From positions 1-26,036 of the IMG/VR virus record IMGVR_UViG_3300030098_002921: a stretch of 26,036 bases of DNA; one strand, given 5' to 3'. A program made the position numbers and the translations under genes. Below, piece after piece: positions 1-8,000 of this stretch. The notes beneath the pieces were generated by a model that ran no database searches, was not told the DNA's origin, and saw nothing but the letters and a program-made list of their open reading frames with translations. Positions within the stretch are counted from its first letter, which is position 1. The number at the start of each line of letters is the position of its first letter. The stretch is from a virus.

Positions 1-224
1 ATGCAGATAGATTTAATGCATCTTCTGACCCATCATTAGATACTGTTGGACTTGTTTCAGGTGGAGCACCTCAAGGTACTGCCTTGTGTACTTCTGATGC
101 ATCAATTACTCTAACTGTAACAGAAGGGTCTGATTTTGGTGATGTTACTGCTTTAAATTTTATAGTATATATATACTATTATTTACCAGCAGAGTTCCAA
201 ACCCAAAAAGGTAGTCTTTACTAA
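1..224 (+). CDS. C-terminal fragment of an unidentified virion protein
   Basis: Reading from position 3 gives 73 codons with no stop until TAA at 222-224, so this is the 3' end of a gene whose start lies left of the window. The fragment is rich in Ser, Thr, Asp and Gly with beta-like stretches, and ends in an aromatic segment (IVYIYYYLPAEFQTQKGSLY). It sits at the head of a run of structural genes, where a major capsid or head protein often lies, but no motif here proves that. A non-coding gap of 151 bases with potential hairpins follows, so it is probably the last gene of an upstream (head) unit. The structural role is inferred from context only. Confidence 0.6.
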   Translation, partial: ADRFNASSDPSLDTVGLVSGGAPQGTALCTSDASITLTVTEGSDFGDVTALNFIVYIYYYLPAEFQTQKGSLY

Positions 225-375
225 ACCTAAATAGATAAAGGTTAACAGTTTTGCTTACTGTGGGGTAGGTCGTATAAAGGGCTTACCCCTAACAAGCTAA
301 TAGAATTTAACAATAAAAACCAATATGCCCATGAGAATTGTCAAGCTCGGTAAGGCATAAATAAGGAGAAACAAG
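225..375 (+). promoter_or_regulatory. Intergenic leader with three potential hairpins
   Basis: This is the longest gap between genes in the window. Three inverted repeats can be read off: ACAGT (245-249) with ACTGT (257-261) around a 7-base loop; GGGGTA (262-267) with TACCCC (284-289); and TATGCC (324-329) with GGCATA (354-359), which encloses a smaller GAG/CTC pairing. The last ends two bases before the AAGGAG ribosome binding site (362-367) of the next gene. None is followed by a T-run, so they do not look like intrinsic terminators. A weak promoter-like pair, TTGCTT (251-256) and TATAAA (273-278) with 16 bases between, overlaps them. A transcript-processing, stability or leader role is possible; nothing is proven. 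Confidence 0.35.
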
Positions 376-711
376 ATGGCATATCCTAATTACACAGTAG
401 TAGAATCACAAAATGTCGCACTTGGACAAGCTGGTTCTATATTTGTTACAGGTACAGGTGCTATAACTGCTAAAAGTGGAGTATTTGTAGCAATACAATT
501 TCTAGAAGATACAGTATTTGCATCAGGAAGTGGTGGATTAGTCGCAGAAACAGAGCAACTATTTCCAGACGATACTGGTACGAGCACTTCTGTCTCAACT
601 TTAAACGGAGCAGCAATAGATACTGAAACATTTCCAGCTGGCATTACTATATATGGAAGATGGACTGGATTTACATTGTCTTCAGGCAAGGTTATTGCCT
701 ATTTAGGTTGA
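376..711 (+). CDS. Small beta-rich virion protein
   Basis: A 111-residue protein with almost no charged or helical stretches. It is rich in Gly, Ala, Ser, Thr and Val and ends in a pattern (GITIYGRWTGFTLSSGKVIA) that I associate with small virion proteins of marine phages, perhaps capsid decoration or fibre-knob proteins. That association is from memory and not a search result. The start is well supported by AAGGAG at 362-367, eight bases before the ATG. It follows a structured gap and is followed after a single base by the next gene, so it probably opens a new translational unit. High expression would fit its strong ribosome binding site. No enzymatic motif is visible. Confidence 0.75.
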   Translation: MAYPNYTVVESQNVALGQAGSIFVTGTGAITAKSGVFVAIQFLEDTVFASGSGGLVAETEQLFPDDTGTSTSVSTLNGAAIDTETFPAGITIYGRWTGFTLSSGKVIAYLG

Positions 712-712
712 C

Positions 713-940
713 ATGTTAGGTTTAATGCAATCACTAGCAAAGTCTGCCTTTGTTAAATTAATCCCAGCTGCTGCTTGGAAATATCTAACTGCAAGTCTTT
801 ATGAGTGGGACAATCAAAATATGGTTAACTGGGAAGATTATAGTTCCTTAGAGGGTTCTTGGGTCTGGATAGGTAATAGAGGATGGCAGGTCATTGAGAA
901 CACCAATTGGGAAGACTGGATTTCAAGAACAAACGATTAA
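713..940 (+). CDS. Small Trp-rich protein with hydrophobic N-terminus
   Basis: This 75-residue protein starts one base after the previous stop (TGACATG). The first 30 residues are hydrophobic with a few lysines and could form an amphipathic or membrane-associated helix. The rest is acidic and unusually rich in tryptophan, with the local motif NWED occurring twice (around residues 39-42 and 66-69). A tiny gene at 4232-4399 has a similar Trp/Asp/Asn texture. Its position between two virion genes suggests a minor structural part, but I do not recognise the family. An internal Met at residue 5 is an alternative start. Confidence 0.65.
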   Translation: MLGLMQSLAKSAFVKLIPAAAWKYLTASLYEWDNQNMVNWEDYSSLEGSWVWIGNRGWQVIENTNWEDWISRTND

Positions 941-963
941 AATTAAATTAGGAGAAATATAAA

Positions 964-2409
964 ATGGCAATAGGAAGTTTAACAGGTGCAACCCCAGCAG
1001 CGACATATAAATCACTGCTAAAGGTTCAAGGCACTAATCAAGTGTTAGATAGTACACTTAGAGTAGTAGAAGATGGAGATGGTAACGATAGCTCCATGAA
1101 ATTAACTATAACAGGAAGTACATATGGTGCTTCATTTGTTGGTAATATTGGTATTGGAACTGATACTCCAGATGAGGAATTGGTTGTTAAAAGTTCAGGA
1201 ACTGGGGATGGAAATCATCCAACAATAAAGCTTCAGACTAGTGAAACCGATATTGAAGTAAATGATGTAATTGGAAGATTTCAATGGCAAGCTCCAGATG
1301 AAGGTACTGGGACTGATGCAGATGATGTATGTGCTGAAATTTATGCTTATTCTGAGGGTGATTTTTCTTCTAGCAATAATGCTACAACGCTTGCATTTAG
1401 AACTGCTTCAAGTGGTAGCGTATCATCACGTCTCTTTATAAAGAGTGATGGCAAAGTTGGTATTGGAACTGATACTCCAGATGCACAATTAGAGATTGTT
1501 AAGGAAAATGCAGATTGTGAAGTTATGATAACATGTTATGATGATACTAATACAGATTATTCAAAATTACAATTAAGAACAAGTGACAATACTGAGGCTA
1601 GTCCAGCTGCAGTGGATAGTGGCGATACACTTGGAGCTATTCAATTTTTAGGACACGATGGAAGTGCATTTGGTTATGGGGCTGCAATAGTTTCTGCTGC
1701 TACTGAGAATTACTCAGGAAGTGCACATGGTGCTTATTTAGCATTTAGCACAGTTGATAACACAACTACAAGTCTTGATGAAAGAATGAGAATAGACCAG
1801 AATGGTTATGTTGGTATTGGGACTACTGCTCCAGGGGCAAAGCTCCAGCTTGGGTTGAATGAATCTGGTGAAAATGTATATTTAGAGTGTAGTTCTAATA
1901 CTAATGCTGCTTCTGGAATTATAATGTCTGTGAATGGTAGTGGCAAATGGTCATTGCGAAACGATTCTGCTGACCAGCTTCAGGTGTATGACTATGGTGA
2001 TAGCTCAGTGGCTATGCATATTGATACTACTGAGGATGAATGGGGGTCTGGTTCTGATTCAAGGATAAAAGAAAATGTTGAAAATATTGGCTCGGTTCTT
2101 GCTAAGTTGAATAGTTTAAATCCAGTAACCTATCAAAGAAAATATTCAGATTCAGATAAATCTTATGCTGGTCTAATTGCACAGGAAGTCAAATCAGACT
2201 TTCCTTTATTAGTTGTGGGCACTGAGGATTCTTTCAAGGAAGTTGAAGTGAAATATGACGTATTAGATGATGATGGAAATTTCATTGAAGAAGGAACTAG
2301 ACTTAGATATGAAGGAGGATTAAGCTTAAAGTATGCTAAGTTTGTTCCATATCTTATAAAAGCAATCCAAGAATTATCAGCTAAAGTAACAGCTTTAGAA
2401 AACGCTTAA
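964..2409 (+). CDS. Tail fibre/spike with C-terminal S74 intramolecular chaperone
   Basis: A 481-residue fibre-like protein. Three copies of a V/I-GIGT-x-x-P motif (near residues 62, 165 and 282) punctuate a beta-rich shaft; such phrases are common in trimeric phage fibres. The C-terminal part from about residue 363 matches the Peptidase_S74 / endosialidase chaperone family: SDSRIKENV (Ser364, Asp365, Arg367, Lys369), then a Leu-x-Pro-V-x-Y stretch, GLIAQEV, FP, and a final YAKFVPYLIKAIQEL helix. In that family the domain trimerises the fibre and then cuts itself off in cis at the conserved Ser-Asp. AGGAG at 951-955 is about eight bases before the ATG. The gene lies among head and connector genes rather than with the distal tail genes. 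It probably binds the host surface, but the receptor is unknown. Confidence 0.88.
   Translation: MAIGSLTGATPAATYKSLLKVQGTNQVLDSTLRVVEDGDGNDSSMKLTITGSTYGASFVGNIGIGTDTPDEELVVKSSGTGDGNHPTIKLQTSETDIEVNDVIGRFQWQAPDEGTGTDADDVCAEIYAYSEGDFSSSNNATTLAFRTASSGSVSSRLFIKSDGKVGIGTDTPDAQLEIVKENADCEVMITCYDDTNTDYSKLQLRTSDNTEASPAAVDSGDTLGAIQFLGHDGSAFGYGAAIVSAATENYSGSAHGAYLAFSTVDNTTTSLDERMRIDQNGYVGIGTTAPGAKLQLGLNESGENVYLECSSNTNAASGIIMSVNGSGKWSLRNDSADQLQVYDYGDSSVAMHIDTTEDEWGSGSDSRIKENVENIGSVLAKLNSLNPVTYQRKYSDSDKSYAGLIAQEVKSDFPLLVVGTEDSFKEVEVKYDVLDDDGNFIEEGTRLRYEGGLSLKYAKFVPYLIKAIQELSAKVTALENA
1148..1483 (+). repeat. 27-base perfect direct repeat inside the S74 fibre gene
   Basis: The same 27 bases occur at 1148-1174 and 1457-1483, exactly 309 bases apart (103 codons, so in frame). 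They encode the GIGTDTPD phrase. A diverged third copy begins at about 1811. The repeats mark the boundaries of similar shaft modules and could allow in-frame loss or gain of a module by homologous recombination. The identity at DNA level is directly visible; the recombination role is inferred. Confidence 0.8.
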
Positions 2410-2411
2410 TT

Positions 2412-2618
2412 ATGATAACATTGTATTGTCACAAATGTGGAACAAGGTCGGAGTTTGAAAGTAAAAAGTATATGATGTGTCCTTGTGGTCATAAAACAGA
2501 AAAACGTAATAATGCAAGCGATTATGTTAATATGAGAACAACTTGGTCTGGCACTACGAAAGTAGAGTTTAGTAGTACGACCATGGATGAAGATATAGCA
2601 CAAAGGAATAATAGATAA
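2412..2618 (+). CDS. Small zinc-ribbon protein
   Basis: A 68-residue protein with two cysteine pairs in its first 27 residues: CHKC (Cys6, Cys9) and CPCGH (Cys24, Cys26). This is the arrangement of a small zinc ribbon, although the second knuckle is CxC rather than CxxC, with His28 nearby as a possible alternative ligand. The remainder is polar and has no recognisable domain. It begins two bases after the fibre stop and overlaps the next gene by one base (TAATG), so it is translated within the structural block. It could be a virion component or a regulator; the sequence does not decide. The zinc binding is inferred from cysteine spacing. Confidence 0.65.
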   Translation: MITLYCHKCGTRSEFESKKYMMCPCGHKTEKRNNASDYVNMRTTWSGTTKVEFSSTTMDEDIAQRNNR

Positions 2619-3523
2619 TGGCGACATTTGAATCTCAAATAGAAGGATTGACAAGTCTCTCAATTGAGAGTTCAAGTTCTTCACCTACACAGGCTGAGGT
2701 TACTCAGTATCTTACTGATGGTGCTAGAGAGATAGTCCATATGCTTCCTCCTGATTTAAAAAGGAAATGTACAACTATAAGTATACTTAATAATAGCTCA
2801 CCTACTCTTTCTTTAGATGGTGCTGCTGGAACTGCTACTACTACTCAAATAGGTAATATAATTGAGGTTACTAGAAAGTCTGCCTCTGATGGTTATTATA
2901 CTCCTTGTAGAAAGATTCCATCTAGATTTGGAGATTTAGCAAACGATTCTACAAGTATTCATTATGCAATTGCTACTGACCCTGTGTATTGGATTACAAG
3001 TAATAGTTCTGACGCTACAACCTTATTTGTAAAGCCTACACCAACGAGTAGTGAGGTAGCAAACGTATATCATATATCTTATCCTATTGTTGCATATACT
3101 CATACATCTATTCCTAACTTCCCAGATGAAGCAGAGCATTTAGTTGTATTATTCGCAGCAGCTAAATCACTATTAAATGCTATTGGCAATGTAGCAGTTC
3201 CCCCAGGAGCTGCAGGTGAGACTGATTTAACAACTATGGATGAAGTTAATAGCGACCAAGCAGGTCACGATGATGATTTTATTGATTTTAGTAGGTGGTT
3301 TGCTGCTTTAGGTGAGATGATAGAGGATGATGAGGATTTAGAGCTTGCGACAGCACAAATACAAAAGATTCAAACATATATTAACACTTATAATATACAA
3401 TTACAAGGTGGAATGCAACAGATTGCTAAGTATATGCAAATGTTTCAAGTTATAAAAGCTGATTATGCAGCAGGTATACAAGCTATTAGGGCTGGTGCTG
3501 GACTTAGCGTACCTAGGAGATAA
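2618..3523 (+). CDS. Probable head-tail connector/virion structural protein
   Basis: A 301-residue protein. The N-terminal two thirds look like phage connector or adaptor proteins: after a short Ser-rich start there is a helical segment containing the phrase LTDGAREIVHMLPPDLKRK, then a beta-rich middle, then FPDEAEHLVVLFAAAKSLL, a second helix like those that close adaptor folds. The C-terminal third (from about residue 228) is acidic and then strongly helical with many Gln and Met, probably a coiled coil. The start codon overlaps the previous stop by one base (TAATG), with AAAGGA about 15 bases upstream. The gene is followed by two smaller adaptor-like genes, which supports a place at the neck of the particle. 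The exact role is inferred. Confidence 0.65.
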   Translation: MATFESQIEGLTSLSIESSSSSPTQAEVTQYLTDGAREIVHMLPPDLKRKCTTISILNNSSPTLSLDGAAGTATTTQIGNIIEVTRKSASDGYYTPCRKIPSRFGDLANDSTSIHYAIATDPVYWITSNSSDATTLFVKPTPTSSEVANVYHISYPIVAYTHTSIPNFPDEAEHLVVLFAAAKSLLNAIGNVAVPPGAAGETDLTTMDEVNSDQAGHDDDFIDFSRWFAALGEMIEDDEDLELATAQIQKIQTYINTYNIQLQGGMQQIAKYMQMFQVIKADYAAGIQAIRAGAGLSVPRR

Positions 3524-3524
3524 T

Positions 3525-3833
3525 ATGACAGTTAAAAATATAATAGACCAAATAGAGACTATATATGGAAGGCAACCACATAAATATTTATTACAATTAA
3601 TAAATGATGCCTTGCTTGATGTAGCATCTAAAAAACAACATTACTTGGTTTCTGCTAAAACAAATCTTACTTCTGGAACAAGATGGTATGACCTTCCTTC
3701 GAGGACTATTGATATTGTAAAGGTGGAAGTACTAGATACTAATAGTAGATACAATCTAATACCTAAACTAGCAGATTCACATAAATTACTAAAATCTGAT
3801 ACAGATGATAGTGGAACAGGAGATGTATCTTAA
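3525..3833 (+). CDS. Adaptor-like protein, N-terminal half
   Basis: A 102-residue protein starting at the ATG of a TAATATG junction, with AGGAG at 3515-3519 placed six bases ahead. A longer in-frame start upstream (3465) would bury it in the previous gene and is unlikely. The sequence opens with a helical stretch including GRQPHKYLLQLINDALLDVA and continues into beta strands containing RWYDLPSRTIDIVKVEV, the order expected of a small phage head-tail adaptor. It ends abruptly in a Ser/Asp/Gly tail where the fold looks unfinished, and the following gene supplies what looks like the remainder. The pair could be a split gene or a recent frameshift; see the separate finding. Confidence 0.7.
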   Translation: MTVKNIIDQIETIYGRQPHKYLLQLINDALLDVASKKQHYLVSAKTNLTSGTRWYDLPSRTIDIVKVEVLDTNSRYNLIPKLADSHKLLKSDTDDSGTGDVS

Positions 3834-3834
3834 T

Positions 3835-4230
3835 ATGGCTAGTAGAGACGAACCAAATAGTTATTTTGCATGGTATAATGATGATGATAGACTTGCAGTA
3901 GTTGTAAAGCAAGCAAGTTCTAGTTCATCTGATGGAACAACAGCAGGAGAATATGATACTTATTTAGATTCTACTGTAACTAATGGTATAAGGATGACTA
4001 TTCATTCTAAGTATGAAACTGCTACTGCTTTATCGAATGATTTACAAGATACTTGTGGTCTTGATAGTACAATGCATGCATCTATACTTGATTATGTAAA
4101 ATCAAGATTATTAGAAGATATGGGGCAAATAGAGGCTTCTAATTATTATAGAAGAAAGTATGAAGTAGCTGTAGCTAAGAAACCATCTAGACGCTCTGGT
4201 GTAAGAGTATTATCAGTACCTAAACTATAA
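3835..4230 (+). CDS. Adaptor-like protein, C-terminal half
   Basis: A 131-residue protein beginning at the ATG of a second TAATATG junction, in the +1 frame relative to its neighbour. AGGAG lies 13 bases upstream, inside the preceding gene. It starts in what looks like mid-domain (RDEPNSYFAWYNDDDRLAVV), continues with a beta strand and a loop ending in GIRMTIHSKYETATALS, and finishes with a long helix and a basic tail (PSRRSGVRVLSVPKL). That tail is typical of small connector proteins whose C-terminus threads into the portal; this comparison is from memory. Its reading frame is open for another ten codons upstream, so a single indel could fuse it to the previous gene. Confidence 0.7.
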   Translation: MASRDEPNSYFAWYNDDDRLAVVVKQASSSSSDGTTAGEYDTYLDSTVTNGIRMTIHSKYETATALSNDLQDTCGLDSTMHASILDYVKSRLLEDMGQIEASNYYRRKYEVAVAKKPSRRSGVRVLSVPKL

Positions 4231-4231
4231 T

Positions 4232-4399
4232 ATGGCTACTAATTGGTCAATAGAAACCATTACAAAGGCAGGTAGCTATAAAGATTGGGATGCTCTAACT
4301 GCTGCTAATTGGGATGAGATTGAGGATGATGGTTTTTATCTTTCATCACAGCAATCTTGGACTTTCTCAGATACAGCAGTAACAAGAGATAGTGACTAA
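4232..4399 (+). CDS. Tiny Trp/Asp-rich protein
   Basis: Fifty-five codons following a third TAATATG junction. The protein opens with MATNWSIE and contains five tryptophans, three of them in Asn-Trp or Asp-Trp contexts, and is acidic overall. Its texture resembles the C-terminal part of the gene at 713-940, and both lie among small virion genes. There is no membrane segment or known motif. The placement, the recurring junction sequence and the biased composition support a real gene. Its function is unknown, and a minor virion part is a guess from context. Confidence 0.6.
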   Translation: MATNWSIETITKAGSYKDWDALTAANWDEIEDDGFYLSSQQSWTFSDTAVTRDSD

Positions 4400-4434
4400 A
4401 CAATAAACAATAAACAATAATCAAGGAGACAATA
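4400..4434 (+). promoter_or_regulatory. CAATAAA tandem repeat and strong ribosome binding site
   Basis: Three near-perfect tandem copies of an AACAATA unit precede AAGGAG (4423-4428), which sits six bases before the ATG of the next gene. An AT-rich, unstructured leader next to a good Shine-Dalgarno sequence would favour high initiation. No promoter hexamers are evident. Confidence 0.5.
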
Positions 4435-4647
4435 ATGGCAAACACTAAGAATAGTGTTAATACTGACAAAAAACTAACTCGTGATGATATAGAAAGACTT
4501 GTAGGGGATTTTAAGACAAATCTTGAAAATCAATTCACTCATCATCAAACAATGAGCGTTAAGGCTCAAGGGGCAATGGAGATTATGCCACAGATAGTAG
4601 ACGTATTTTTAAAAGAACTAGGAGACGGGGAAGAAAGTAAAAAATAG
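4435..4647 (+). CDS. Small helical acidic/basic protein, function unknown
   Basis: A 70-residue protein that is almost entirely helical by composition, with no Cys or Trp. It includes the stretch DIERLVGDFKTNLENQFTHH and ends in an acidic segment followed by two lysines. The start has one of the best ribosome binding sites in the window (AAGGAG, six bases upstream), so it may be made in quantity. Small helical proteins in this position could be scaffold-like, chaperone-like or connector accessories, but nothing in the sequence distinguishes among these. I do not recognise the family. Confidence 0.65.
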   Translation: MANTKNSVNTDKKLTRDDIERLVGDFKTNLENQFTHHQTMSVKAQGAMEIMPQIVDVFLKELGDGEESKK

Positions 4648-4687
4648 AGAAGGATGAATTAGTACAGAAGATTGGGGTAGCGTAATA

Positions 4688-4867
4688 ATGTTTTTTTTAA
4701 TTGTTACTGTCAATACGATTGGCGAATACATAGAAAACAATCCAGAATATTATTCTTGCCCCAATTACTGTATGGTAGAGCATGAACACATAAACCAAGA
4801 AAAGGAAATCAATAGCAATGAATATACAAAAGATGATAGTACAGCACATCTTCAACAAAGAGACTGA
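4688..4867 (+). CDS. Possible short Cys-containing protein, overlaps next gene
   Basis: Fifty-nine codons starting with ATG followed by eight consecutive T residues (MFFLIVTVNTIGEY). The first dozen residues are hydrophobic, perhaps a weak signal or membrane anchor. Then come two cysteines in SCPNYC and a His/Glu-rich tail. The ribosome binding site is poor (GGGG about 13 bases upstream), and the last 50 bases overlap the next gene in another frame. It fills an otherwise empty 170-base gap, and a Cys pair after a hydrophobic start looks designed rather than random. I hold it as possible; the 8-T run could also be an artefact or a slippage site. Confidence 0.45.
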   Translation: MFFLIVTVNTIGEYIENNPEYYSCPNYCMVEHEHINQEKEINSNEYTKDDSTAHLQQRD

Positions 4868-4997
4868 AGAAAAGCTTATCAAGGCATTGAATGACAATAT
4901 TAATATCCCAATTATAGGAGAGAAAACGGAGGAGAAGATAATTCGTGCTCTTTGGAATACTGTAGAAGAAGTATTAACTAAAATCATCCTTAAATGA
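4818..4997 (+). CDS. Small helical protein with EKTEEK repeat-like halves
   Basis: A 59-residue protein made of two similar helical halves: the phrase ETEEKLIKALNDN near residues 16-28 is echoed by KTEEKIIRALWNT near residues 36-48, joined by NINIPIIGE. AAAGGA lies about 13 bases before the ATG. I have an impression of similar small proteins in other marine phage genomes, but no function is known to me. It precedes the large tail gene by 34 bases. The internal duplication supports a genuine coding sequence. It may form a helical hairpin and a homo-oligomer; that is inference. Confidence 0.65.
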   Translation: MNIQKMIVQHIFNKETEEKLIKALNDNINIPIIGEKTEEKIIRALWNTVEEVLTKIILK

Positions 4998-5031
4998 TAA
5001 TTATTATCCTAAATAATATTAAGGTAATATA

Positions 5032-8000
5032 ATGCCACGTTTTGGGTTTGAAGAAGGTGGTGGACTTTATCAAGACCCCAACAGAGGTACTGGTGGTGAT
5101 AGGAGTGGTCGTGGTAGTAAGAGAAATTATGGCCCAGCAGGGGATATTTCGTTTAGACAACAAGGAGAGGTTGGTCGTTTTTATGGTGGTTATGACCCAA
5201 ATAAAACAATTCAATCTCGTGGTACTGGAGCGTATAGTCAAGGAACAGGGAGAAGAGGTGCTACTGGGCCGAGTCCTCCAACTACAGGAAGTGAAGAAGA
5301 GGTGATATTTAAGGAAACTCCTATTCAAGTTACACAGCAGGGCCCAAATATTATGGATGATGCATCTAGCGAGCCATCTTTAAATCTAAATCCTGTTAAC
5401 ACTGCGATGACAAAACCGTCAGTTCCAGATACAATAGTGAGCGATGATGTTGAAGATTCTGTTAATAATTATGTTGATGCTCAGACTGCAGGATTCTCAT
5501 CTGGAGCAGGTGGTGCTGTAGGGAATATTGGTGAGCTTCAAAATATGCTCACAGCATATCAAGGAAGAGGAACTTTAATACAAGGAAGGACTGCTCAGAA
5601 GTCTGTCTATACTATTGATAGATTTGATGGTGGCTTAAATACAAGTTTTAATCCTAGAGATTTATCTTATTGGCAGGCATGTAGTATGGATGAATTATCT
5701 CCTAGTAAGATTGGTAGGCTTGTTAGATTAGGAGATTTTAAGTCTTCAGCGAAAACTATAGCTAGTACAACTCTTCAATCTTCAAATCATAACTATGGTC
5801 ATCTATATGCAAATTTAACAACACAGTTATCTGGCAATGATGCTTTAGCAACAAGTAGCAATACAGTAACAAGTTATGTTACTGTTTTAAATGATAATGG
5901 TTCTGATGCTGAGATTATAAGTAATGATAGAAATAGAATTTTTGACGAAGCTGACTCTGATTGGGATGTGTATAATGAAACAGGGTCTGCTGCGTCACGT
6001 GAGTTTGATGCTTCATATGATAGAATAAAAATTATAGGTACTTCTGCTACTACAAAGCAAGGGATTCAGTTACCTAATGACTACCTTACTAATGAAGTAG
6101 CAAATGTCTTCTATGAAGTTAGTTTTGACATTGAAACTGATAGGCATGTGACAGATACTACTTCTGGTAATGGCTATATTAATAATTTCTCTGTCCATCT
6201 TTTAGGTAGAGATTCTGATTCTTTTAGTGTTACCACGGAGCGTAAAACATATAAAATTACAATTCAATCTGCCAACTCTACTGGAGTTCTTAGAATACAT
6301 TATGGTAATGCAAGTACTGTTCCTTGGTATGTGTATAATGTTTCTGTTAAGAGGTTACAAGGTGTAAGTCTTTATGAGAATGATACTGATTATATTCTTG
6401 ATAGTATGATTTCTTCTTTAGGTACTGGCTGTAAGCCTTCTATGTATTTTGTAAATAATAAATTATATTGTAGTGATTCTAATTTTTCAACTTCTACTTC
6501 AAAATCCTATATGGCAGGTATAAAAGATAGACCAAGTCTATTCCCTATATATAGTGAGGATATGAGTGCTACTATTGAATATAATATTGATGGTTCAACT
6601 GGAAGCCAAATCATAAAGAACCAACCAATGGTGCATCCTCCTCCTGTGGGTGGAAGAGGGCATGGGCAGGTTATGATTGCTGCTGGTGGTTCTACTCTCC
6701 CAATTCACAAGCATGATGGCTCTGCCTTTTCTAGCATTACAGGTACAGCTACTGGTACTACAGATGTTTACACAGAAGAAGAGACACAACATGGTATTTT
6801 TATACAATTAAAAGCTACATTTGATACAAACATGGAGCTTGGAGAAGGATGGGGGCCAGTAAGTACTGAAACAGGCACTACCTCTTATAGATATTATAAA
6901 TTTTTTGCATCATTCCTTTATGATGATGGATGTGAGACAACACTAACAGATGTTACTAGCTCCGATAATCATAGTGTAGGTGAAAGGCAAAAATTAACAG
7001 TTACATACGATGGTACTAATGACTACGGTAATCCTTTAGGTATACATCAGGTAATTATTGATGCCGATGAGATGACTTCTAATTTTCCACGTGTAAATGG
7101 TGCAAGATTTTATTATCAAGAATATACTCTTGATACTTTGCAACTCTCCCCTATAGGAGAGGATAAATATTTATGGGCAGAATTAGATTTTCAAAAGGGT
7201 TTAAGGCTTGAGAACTCTGGCTCTACTTCATGGTTAAAATTTGAAGATGATAAAGACAATGAGAGCACTGTTTCTTTTCAAGATGCTACCGTAATAAGTG
7301 GTGATGCAACTGTCACTGTGGGTAATACCTTTGGAATTGTAGTTGGGATGACTGTCGCAGGAACTCATATTCAGAGTGATACTAAAGTTTCTTCTATTAC
7401 AAATGGAACTGAACTTGAGATGACTAAGACTGCTACTGGTAGTGCTTCTAGTCATACTTTATTATTTACCTTTAAAGATAGACTTACGAGTGCTCTTCAA
7501 GTTCATGGTGCAGCAAAAACTTTAGATGATTCGACAGTATCAGCACAAGGAAAAATGAAAATAGATAATCCTCCTACTACATTTACATTTTTTGATTTAA
7601 ATTTATTTAATGAAATAGAGATAAAGGAAGACCTTCAATGGAAGTGTTCAACTCTTGGTAACGGTGTTTCTTTTATAGGTAATATAAAATATGATGGTGT
7701 CGAGCATCCTGATGTTGTCTTGTATTGTGGTGCTGGAGAGTCAGAGTCTGGTTCTGCTCAAGCTATGTATTCATTATATCCTGTTTTATCTAATAGAATA
7801 CATATCCCATCTAGTGATGCTATTATAACTGCATTATTATGGAATGGTGGATTATTATTCCAATTTAGAAGAAATACCTTATTTATTATAAATGTTACTG
7901 ACCTTACAAATCCTACTGTTCAATCATCTCATCAAGGTATGGGAGTCCATGGTCAGCATGCTGTGACTTTAACACCTTTTGGTGTTGCATGGGTTAATGA

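Noticed and set aside
262-289. GGGGTA/TACCCC hairpin as an intrinsic terminator
   Set aside because: The loop is long and no T-run follows; the next bases are TAACAAGC. Kept only as a potential regulatory hairpin.
241-360. Possible tRNA in the leader gap
   Set aside because: The hairpins do not fit a cloverleaf, and there is no GGTTCRA-type T-arm or 7-bp acceptor stem.
390-689. Reverse-strand open frame of 99 codons
   Set aside because: It is antisense to the beta-rich 111-residue gene, which has a strong ribosome binding site. A shadow produced by biased codon use.
5042-5305. Forward frame of 87 codons inside the start of the large tail gene
   Set aside because: It overlaps a coherent Gly/Arg-rich N-terminus that continues into a 1366-residue protein. 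Its Val-rich product comes from frame-shifted glycine codons.
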